Below, in pieces: positions 22,526 to 27,623 of a stretch of DNA of 27,623 nt. This DNA comes from UBA7803 sp041686955. GTDB lineage: Bacteria > Pseudomonadota > Gammaproteobacteria > Pseudomonadales > Azotimanducaceae. The translations under genes were made by a program, and so were the position numbers. Each line of letters opens with the position of its first letter. Position 1 is the first letter of the stretch. The stretch lies in NCBI GenBank assembly GCA_041686955.1, contig JAWLCV010000056.1, positions 1 to 27,623 on the forward strand, read 5' to 3'. The notes below the pieces were generated by a model that was given only the letters and a program-made list of their open reading frames with translations, made no database searches and was not told the origin of the DNA.

Positions 22526-23506
22526 TTGGACGACGAGGTCTTCGAGCCCGATACGGCCTACGGCAAGCGCGGCGGCGCCGGCTGGGTGATGACCTTCGCC
22601 GACCTCATGTCGCTGCTCATGTGCTTCTTCGTGCTGCTGCTCTCCTTCGCGGAGATGGACGTGCTCAAGTTCAAGCGCCTGGCGGGCTCCATGCGCATGG
22701 CCTTCGGCGTCCAGGCCCAGGTGCACGCCGAGGACGTGCCCAAGGGCACCAGCATCATCGCCCAGGAGTTCTCGCCGGGTAAGCCCGATCCCACGCCCCT
22801 GACCGAGATCTGGCAGAAGACCACCGACGACAGCCGCAGCAGCCTGGACGTGGCCTGTCAGGATCTGGGCTCCTCCAACAGCGGCCAGCGCGGCGACGCC
22901 CAGAAGATGGTGGTGGTGGACAAGGTGCGCGACCTGGTGGGCGAGACCGAGCAGGACGCCATCGATCTGGCTACGGCGCTCTCCAAGGAGATCGCCGCCG
23001 GGGTGCTGGAGGTGGAGACCCGGGGCCGCAAGATCATCGTCCGGGTGAAGGAGCACGGCAGCTTCGAATCCGGCCGGGCGGACCTGGCGCCGGACTTCCG
23101 CCCGGTGCTGCGCATCATCCAGGACGTCCTGAAAAAGACCGAGGGCCGCATCGTGGTGGAAGGGCACACGGACGACGTGCCCATCGCCAACGCCCGGTTC
23201 CGCTCGAACTGGGCGCTTTCCAGCGCCCGGGCGGTGAGCGTGGCCCACGGCCTGTTCGGCGACGGCGTTCTGGATCAGGGTCGCTTCACCCTCACCGGCT
23301 ACGCCGACACCAAGCCGCTGGTCTCCAACGAGACCCCCGCCGGCCGTGCCCGCAACCGCCGGGTGGAGATCGTCATTCACCAGGGATTGAGCGAGGACGT
23401 GCAGCAGGAGCTGGAAGTGCTGCGGGCCGAGGATCCGCGGGCGTACGAGGCCGTGCGCCAGGACCTCATCCAGCGCTTCGAACTTTCTCCGGAGGAAATC
23501 TTCTAG
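22526..23506 (+). CDS. pomB: Flagellar motor stator protein PomB/MotB
   Basis: PomB is the B subunit of the stator; its single membrane helix carries the ion-binding Asp and its periplasmic OmpA-like domain anchors to peptidoglycan. The 326-residue protein starts at TTG 22526, immediately after the pomA stop. It has WVMTFADLMSLLMCFFVLLL with Asp26, the plug-region sequence FAEMDVLKFKRLAGSMRMA, a linker (about 60-165) and the OmpA domain (about 175-290) with VEGHTDDVPI and GRARNRRVEIVI. The close match to PomB around the membrane helix favours sodium coupling, which is inference. Convergent with the next gene, 3 bp apart. Confidence 0.94.
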   Translation: MDDEVFEPDTAYGKRGGAGWVMTFADLMSLLMCFFVLLLSFAEMDVLKFKRLAGSMRMAFGVQAQVHAEDVPKGTSIIAQEFSPGKPDPTPLTEIWQKTTDDSRSSLDVACQDLGSSNSGQRGDAQKMVVVDKVRDLVGETEQDAIDLATALSKEIAAGVLEVETRGRKIIVRVKEHGSFESGRADLAPDFRPVLRIIQDVLKKTEGRIVVEGHTDDVPIANARFRSNWALSSARAVSVAHGLFGDGVLDQGRFTLTGYADTKPLVSNETPAGRARNRRVEIVIHQGLSEDVQQELEVLRAEDPRAYEAVRQDLIQRFELSPEEIF

Positions 23507-23509
23507 GGG

Positions 23510-23752
23510 TCAGCCGGCCTTGCGCGCCCGCTCCGGGGTCATGCGCCAGGCGGCGGTGTCGTCGTCGAGCTCTATGAAGCCCGCGGCTTCCAGGTTGGAA
23601 AGCTCCCCGCGCACCTCCCAGAGGCCGAGCGGCTGGTTCTGCTCCCGCAGCCGGGTCGCGATGTCGCCCGGCCGGAACTCACTGCGGCCCTCGGCCACCA
23701 GACTTTCGATGACCGACAGGACCAGTTTCGTGCGGCGTTGCGCGAGGCTCAA
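23510..23752 (-). CDS. Small winged-helix protein of unknown function
   Basis: The 80-residue product (SLAQRRTKLVLSVIESLVAE, FRPGDIATRLREQNQPLGLW, EVRGELSNLEAAGFIEL) looks like a compact winged helix: three helices followed by a beta wing (IELDDDTAAWRM). The start is TTG at 23752 with GGGGAA about five bases upstream; no ATG is available in frame. It could be a DNA-binding regulator or an adaptor. It is convergent with pomB and lies downstream of the Sel1-repeat gene on the same strand with a 57-bp gap. I do not recognise a named family. Confidence 0.7.
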   Translation of the reverse strand: MSLAQRRTKLVLSVIESLVAEGRSEFRPGDIATRLREQNQPLGLWEVRGELSNLEAAGFIELDDDTAAWRMTPERARKAG

Positions 23753-23809
23753 TGCGTTCCCCTTAGCACGTGAAGTTCTTACGGGCGCCAGCTTTGTACC
23801 AGAAAGCCC

Positions 23810-25141
23810 TTATTCCCGCCAGGGCTTGCCGGCTTCGAAGGCCGCCAGGTGCGTCTTGAGCTCCTGAACCAGCTCGGTCTCGTCCGGCGGCGCCATGGCG
23901 ATGGCCTCCTGCTGGGTGGCCACCGCCTGCTCGAATTTGCCCGTTTCCGCGTACGCGGCCGCCAGGGTATCCAGATACGCCGGCGTGCGTACCCGATCCA
24001 CGGCCTGTAGCGCGAGAGTGAGCGCTTGCTGACCGTCGCGCACCGAGGCGTGCTCGCTGGTGGCGAGCAGCCACGCGTAGTCGTTCAGGGCCTGGGGGCT
24101 GTTCTGGGCGGCGGCCTTCGCCAGCCACTCCCGGGCCCGTTGCTGGCCCTCCAGGCTGTCTTCCCGGAGGGCCGCGTAGGCCATGCGGATCTGCGCATCC
24201 AGCAGGCCGGCCTCGGCCGCGCGCTGGTACCAGGCCATGGCCTGGGCGTCATCCTGGGCCACCCCGGTGCCGGTCTCGTAGAGGTAGGCGAGGCCCATGA
24301 AGCCGGCCGGGTGCCCCTGGTCCGCGGCCTGCTGGAACAGCGCCCGGGCCCGGGCGGGGTCGGCCTCGCCGCCCTGGCCGGTGAGGTACATGTGCCCGAG
24401 CTTGGCCTGGGCCACCGGCACGCCGGCCTCGGCGGCCTCGGCGAAATGGCCCCGGGCGGTCTCCGGGTCGGGCTCGCCGGCCTCGCCTTCCTCGGCCATG
24501 AACCCCAGATACATCAGGGCCTCGTGCCGGCCCGCCTCGAGCGCCTTTCGGTACCAGCGCTCGGCCTGGGCGGGGGCGGGCTCCGCCGCCAGCGGCGCAC
24601 GGTAGCTTTGGGCCAGGTTGATCATGGCGTCCGGAAGGCCGGCCTCCGCGGCCTGCGTGAGCCACTTCCGGGCATTCTCGACGCTCTGCTCCAACCCGAG
24701 TCCCCGCAGATAGGCGATCCCCAGGTGAAGCTGAGCCGGCGCATGATCCGCCTCGGCGGCCTCGCGCAGCAGCGCCACCGCCACCTGCGGATTCGGTTCC
24801 ACCCCCAGCCCCTCGAGATAGAGTTGGGCCATGGCGGTGAGCACGACGGGATTCCGGGGGAAGAACTCCAGCGCGCGGTTGTAGTCTTTATGGGCCGAGA
24901 CGTGCAGCCCCTCGGCGAAGAAGGCGAAGCCGCGCAGGTAGTAGGCCCGGGAGCGCTCTCCGGGGGTCAGCCGGAAGTCGATGAGCGCGGGCTCCAGGTA
25001 GGTTCGGGCCAGGGAGTACTCCTCGGCCTCGATGAGCGCCACCGCCCGCTCCACGTACGCCCGGGAATCGATGGCGACGGCCGTCGGGCTTGAAACGGCC
25101 GCCAGCGCCCAAATGAATAGCAAACGTCGGAGATGCTGCAT
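23810..25141 (-). CDS. Exported Sel1/TPR-repeat protein
   Basis: The 443-residue protein has a signal peptide (about 1-23, MQHLRRLLFIWALAAVSSPT), an N-terminal TPR-like region (about 25-115) and a run of Sel1-like repeats (about 115-350). The repeats share the pattern A-x-x-x-L-G-x-x-Y-x-x-G, for example AQLHLGIAYLRGLGLEQS, AQAKLGHMYLTGQG and GFMGLAYLYETGTG. C-terminal TPRs follow (about 360-435). Such solenoids act as protein-protein interaction scaffolds, often in the periplasm or cell envelope; the partner is unknown. ATG 25141 is chosen because the signal peptide begins there; the frame stays open to 25366 but would cross into the tmRNA gene. Divergent from the tmRNA. Confidence 0.88.
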   Translation of the reverse strand: MQHLRRLLFIWALAAVSSPTAVAIDSRAYVERAVALIEAEEYSLARTYLEPALIDFRLTPGERSRAYYLRGFAFFAEGLHVSAHKDYNRALEFFPRNPVVLTAMAQLYLEGLGVEPNPQVAVALLREAAEADHAPAQLHLGIAYLRGLGLEQSVENARKWLTQAAEAGLPDAMINLAQSYRAPLAAEPAPAQAERWYRKALEAGRHEALMYLGFMAEEGEAGEPDPETARGHFAEAAEAGVPVAQAKLGHMYLTGQGGEADPARARALFQQAADQGHPAGFMGLAYLYETGTGVAQDDAQAMAWYQRAAEAGLLDAQIRMAYAALREDSLEGQQRAREWLAKAAAQNSPQALNDYAWLLATSEHASVRDGQQALTLALQAVDRVRTPAYLDTLAAAYAETGKFEQAVATQQEAIAMAPPDETELVQELKTHLAAFEAGKPWRE

Positions 25142-25242
25142 GGTCGGTATCGAATACGGCCCGGGTAAGGAACCAGATCGCCCGGGGCTGGTCAATGTAG
25201 TATGACAACGCGACGAAGCCGACGTTTGCCGGACTCGCCGCG

Positions 25243-25251
25243 TGGTACACT
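25243..25251 (+). promoter_or_regulatory. Extended -10 promoter element of tmRNA
   Basis: TGGTACACT forms an extended -10 (TG-N-TACACT), 15 bp before the mature tmRNA 5' end. The -35 region is weak. Distance fits a short precursor leader trimmed by RNase P. Confidence 0.5.
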
Positions 25252-25266
25252 TGGCTTCACTCCCAT

Positions 25267-25623
25267 GGGGGCGACTTGGCTTCGACGGGGGTAACAAAAC
25301 CTGAGGTGCATGCCGAGAGGGTAGTGACTCTCGTAAATCAATCGCTGCAACTTCTATAGTTGCCAACGACGAAAACTACGCACTAGCGGCCTAAAACCGC
25401 CGCTTACGCCGATGATCCGTGCCTGTGCGGTGAAATCGGCGGCAAGGCTCACAGGATCGCGCGGAGGCCTCGCCCGGGGCCAAAGCGTTAAAACCAATCG
25501 GGCTCGCCGACAACACCCTGACCGTCGGGTCGTTCGAGGCTAAATCAATAGACGGAATCTAAGCATGTAGAGCCGAGGGTGGCGTGCCACCGGACGCGGG
25601 TTCAACTCCCGCCGCCTCCACCA
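25267..25623 (+). ncRNA. ssrA: Transfer-messenger RNA (one-piece tmRNA)
   Basis: tmRNA with SmpB rescues stalled ribosomes and tags the nascent chain for degradation. The 357-nt gene starts GGGGGCGACTTGGCTTCGAC and ends with the tRNA-like half GGTTCAACTCCCGCCGCCTC plus encoded CCA. The acceptor ends pair (GGGGGCG with CGCCTCC, one G-U). The tag frame at 25362-25391 encodes ANDENYALAA and is followed by TAA at 25392. The tag equals that of E. coli and relatives. Its 3' end is a known integration site for P4-type integrases, one of which lies just downstream. Confidence 0.98.
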
Positions 25624-25628
25624 CCACC

Positions 25629-25682
25629 GAGTTTTCAAGCCTCTGAAAACTCAAGAAAAAGCGCCCTCAGTGGCGCTTTTTT
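25629..25682 (+). terminator. tmRNA terminator (two hairpins)
   Basis: A 9-bp hairpin (GAGTTTTCA 25629-25637 with TGAAAACTC 25644-25652) is followed by a rho-independent terminator: AAAAAGCGCC pairs with GGCGCTTTTT around loop CTCAGT, with a run of six T at 25677-25682. Confidence 0.85.
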
Positions 25683-25746
25683 CTTATCTAAATCAATCAA
25701 ATACGTTTAGCAAAAGCATATCTCGGGATATCTCGCCGTATCCCGC

Positions 25747-26195
25747 CTTCACGCCCTTTTCAAGAACGCCAAGCCGACCGACAAGCAGCGCAAGCTGTTT
25801 GATCGCGATGGCCTGTACCTGGTCGTCACGCCGGCCGGCGGCAAACTCTGGCGCGGTAAGTACCGCGTCAACGGCAAAGAAAAAGACACTCCTGGGCCCG
25901 TACCCGAAGATCGGCTTGGCCGAGGCTCGGGAACGATGGGCGGATGCCCGCAAGCTGGACGATCCGTCTGCCGCAAAGCGTGCCGAGAAGGAACAGCAGG
26001 CTGGCGCGTCGACGATGCCCACCTTCCTAGAGGTGGCGAACGAGTGGCACCGACGCCAGTCGCCTGGTTGGACCAAGAAGCACGCCTCGCAGGTCTGGCG
26101 GTCGCTCGACATCGACATCCTGCCAAAGCTCGGACCCCGCCCCGTCGACCAGATCCAGCCCATGGAGATCATGGCGCTGATCGAGGGGATCGAGG
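25747..26195 (+). pseudogene. int: P4-type tyrosine integrase, frameshifted and truncated
   Basis: The plus strand encodes the N-terminal arm-binding domain of a P4/DUF4102-type integrase: NAKPTDKQRKLFDRDGLYLV and GGKLWRGKYRVNGKEK. It then shifts frame within the A-run at 25880-25884 and continues as TLLGPYPKIGLAEARERWAD, TFLEVANEWHRRQSPGWTKK and LDIDILPKLGPRPVDQIQP. One extra A explains the shift. The extreme N-terminus is not intact, and at 26195 the coding sequence is cut by an IS21-type end, so the catalytic domain is missing. The position directly after the tmRNA fits a former island integrated at ssrA. Non-functional as it stands. Confidence 0.88.
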
Positions 26196-26245
26196 TGTCC
26201 AGCGACATCCAGATTTACGGGATAAGGCGACACCCAGTTTTACGG
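26196..26245 (-). mobile_element. IS21-family terminal end (istB side) with two 25-bp-spaced repeats
   Basis: The element edge reads TGTCCAGCGACATCCAG from 26196. The 19-mer gcgacatccagatttacgg (26202-26220) recurs with two mismatches at 26227-26245, a 25-bp period as at the left IS end of the window, but with different sequence. It interrupts the integrase coding region. The remainder of the element is truncated to the right. Confidence 0.6.
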
Positions 26246-26297
26246 TTTCCTTCCTCTCTTCATTCAGCCGGTGGGCCCCGGAGCGGAGCGTAGGGGT

Positions 26298-26429
26298 CTA
26301 CCGGCTCGCCAAGTCAACTGCCTGCTCCAGATCCCGCAGCCGATAGCTGCGGCCTTTGATGTTGAGCACGTGGCTGTGGTGCAACAGGCGCTTGCCACGC
26401 TCGAGGAGCTGTACAAGGTCACCGGCCAT
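26298..26429 (-). pseudogene. istB: IS21-family helper ATPase IstB, C-terminal fragment
   Basis: On the minus strand the frame reads LLERGKRLLHHSHVLNIKGR and SYRLRDLEQAVD before a TAG at 26298, resembling the IstB C-terminus (RLLHHSHVLNIKGRSYRLR). About 44 residues remain; the ATPase core, istA and the far end are missing. Similarity fades around 26430, where unrelated sequence begins. Its orientation, reading toward the element end at 26196, is correct for the istB side. Confidence 0.7.
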
Positions 26430-26463
26430 TCCCCGACGCACCATCAGAGAATTATGACGTTAA

Positions 26464-26790
26464 AAAACCACTACGCCGGTTGTGGCCGCGGGTGCCGGGG
26501 GCACCGTCGCCGTGATCAAGCGCAAGCAGAACACGCTGATCGGAGTCGTCGTCGCCATCGCGCTCGTTCCTGCGGGCGCCGCCGGCGCCCTCGCCGCGTA
26601 TTCCGGCGATAACGGCCGCGCGCTCGGCGGTTTCGTGCTCCTCGCGGTCAACATCCTCGTGATCATCGCGGTCGGTCTGCTGGTCCTCGTCATGATCCGA
26701 CCGAGGCGCGCTGAACCCGCCGAGCGTGACGCGGAAAGCGGCGAGGTCAGAACCACATCCGCCGATGGCAACAGGGGAAACGATCTCTGA
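26464..26790 (+). pseudogene. Membrane-protein fragment resembling the C-terminus of DUF389 proteins
   Basis: The frame VVAAGAGGTVAVIKRKQNTL followed by IGVVVAIALVPAGAAGALAA and GGFVLLAVNILVIIAVGLLV contains two hydrophobic helices and the R/K-x-N-T-L-I-G-V-V motif that I associate with DUF389 hydrophobic proteins. A hydrophilic tail follows to a stop at 26788-26790. The start is missing: a stop at 26461 and the IS21 remnant lie just upstream, so it is probably a 5'-truncated gene. A GTG at 26482 could still allow a short protein. The protein sequence looks actinobacterial in style, hinting at transfer; this is an impression only. Confidence 0.45.
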
Positions 26791-27353
26791 TAACTACGCG
26801 GTCGCCGAGTGACACGGCCACCTCGGCCGGCTTCGCCCACCACTAAACGGCTATTCTTCCTCTCCTCAGCGCTGGAGGTTGTCTCGGTAGTCTGCCTCAA
26901 TGGCCTGATCCACGGTTTCTGCCAGCCGGGCATCACCGCCTTTGGGCCGCGCATACATGCTGCCGAACGATACCGGGCGCTTCGCGCCCCAGGCCTTCGA
27001 CGACCAGAGCCTGGATCGGACGCGCCATGGTATCGTCGAGCGTCTACAAAGCTTGACGAATGGCACCAGGCGTTGCGAACAGCCTATGAGCTAGCCGAGC
27101 GGGAGATGAAGGGAATCTCCGATGCTCGCCGGTCTCCGCAACCGCTTTAATCCCATGCTCTGTAACGCGGCGGTCGAGAACACCACTTCTCCAGCTGCGA
27201 GCCTGGGCAGCGGCGCCAGATATCGATCCATCAGAGCGCTCCAGGGGAAGGCGTCTGCAATTCCGGCCGCTGGTACCGGTTCTCGCATTGGAGTCGCTTC
27301 TCTGGCACGAATGCTGCTCGCTGGTACCTTCGATGGAACCCAGGAGAAACTCA
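26791..27353. other. Region without a recognisable gene
   Basis: About 560 bp between the DUF389-like fragment and the exported-protein start. Short open frames exist on both strands (plus 26809-27150; minus 26866-27066 and 27091-27354), but none shows a family motif, a good ribosome-binding site or convincing codon bias. The minus frame at 26866-27066, ending YARPKGGDARLAETVDQAIE, has the most protein-like composition and may be a decayed remnant. No RNA gene, terminator or repeat was recognised. Confidence 0.5.
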
Positions 27354-27623
27354 ATGCACCGGCTCTCCTTTCGCGCAGGAGCCTTGACGATCGGCGTCGG
27401 CCTCTGCACCGCCGGGGCCTCCCTCGCGGAGACGCCGGCGTCGCCGGCGTCGACGGTTCGCGAGGTCGAGGCTGAAGAACTGTTCCCTCTGGTCCCCGGT
27501 GAACACATATTCGAGGTGGTGGATGGAGACGGTGAGGGACGGCAGGTCGTGCTGGAACTGCGTTCCGCAGACGGTGAAGGTCGCTGGGAAGTACAGTTTG
27601 GCGACTACAACACCCTCCATCTC
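27354..27623 (+). CDS. Exported acidic protein, N-terminal part (runs off window)
   Basis: ATG 27354 follows AGGAGAAACTCA, a good ribosome-binding site. The frame stays open for 90 codons to the window end. It starts with a signal peptide (MHRLSFRAGALTIGVGLCTA and GASLAE, cleavage probably near residue 26), then a Pro/Ser/Ala linker. The acidic domain that follows contains ELFPLVPGEHIFEVVDGDGE and aromatic-rich GRWEVQFGDYNTLHL. The layout suggests a periplasmic or secreted protein; the family is not recognised. The C-terminus is outside the window. Confidence 0.65.
   Translation, partial: MHRLSFRAGALTIGVGLCTAGASLAETPASPASTVREVEAEELFPLVPGEHIFEVVDGDGEGRQVVLELRSADGEGRWEVQFGDYNTLHL

Noticed and set aside
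25142..25366. N-terminal extension of the Sel1-repeat protein across the tmRNA gene
   Set aside because: The signal peptide begins at ATG 25141 and the extension overlaps a well-defined structural RNA.
26809..27354. Short open frames at plus 26809-27150, minus 26866-27066 and minus 27091-27354
   Set aside because: No recognisable motif, no convincing start signal, and competing frames on both strands; described as an unassigned region.
25624..27623. Second copy of the tmRNA 3' end as an att site
   Set aside because: I looked for GGTTCAACTCCCGC and CGCCTCCACCA downstream and saw none; the far boundary is probably outside the window.

Overview
The window is a high-GC bacterial chromosome segment that reads as a gammaproteobacterium. 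The evidence is the gene order (rnr-rlmB, rpsF-rpsR-rplI-dnaB-radA, glyA-nrdR-ribD-nusB-thiL-pgpA, ispA-xseB beside pomA-pomB), an EttA close in start and length to the E. coli protein, and a tmRNA tag reading ANDENYALAA. The very high GC, the many GTG/TTG starts and the PomAB-like stator suggest a lineage near the Chromatiales/Ectothiorhodospiraceae; that placement is inference.

Layout. 1-652 is mobile-element debris: the istA end of an IS21-family element is inserted in a large serine recombinase gene whose surviving 3' part runs into the 3' end of a tRNA-Leu(CAG) gene (631-717, minus). 756-9169 is a plus-strand information-processing block: RNase R, RlmB, ribosomal proteins S6, S18 and L9, replicative helicase DnaB carrying a 420-residue intein with an apparently intact homing endonuclease, and RadA. 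9282-11801 is a tightly overlapped three-gene unit: a small MarR-like regulator, a soluble two-PAS histidine kinase with no receiver partner nearby, and a PaiB-like FMN-binding protein. 11834-14288 (minus) holds ettA and a membrane-anchored cupin. The cupin diverges from a TetR regulator across a spacer with two matching palindromes. 15062-19847 carries glyA, nrdR, ribD, nusB, thiL and pgpA, with the usual ribE/ribBA/ribH genes absent between ribD and nusB. 19858-25141 holds an exported retropepsin-like protease, convergent ispA and xseB, the divergent flagellar stator pomA-pomB, a small winged-helix protein and an exported Sel1/TPR-repeat protein.

The tmRNA gene (25267-25623) and its terminator are followed by a scrambled accessory end: a frameshifted P4-type integrase, an IS21 istB-side end inserted into it, a membrane-protein fragment resembling DUF389, about 560 bp with no recognisable gene, and the start of an exported acidic protein that leaves the window.

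Functionally most of the window is housekeeping (RNA decay, ribosome, replication, repair, one-carbon, riboflavin, thiamine, isoprenoid and phospholipid metabolism). The less ordinary parts are the DnaB intein, the MarR/PAS-kinase/PaiB unit, the TetR-cupin control region, and the nested element insertions at the tRNA-Leu and tmRNA loci.
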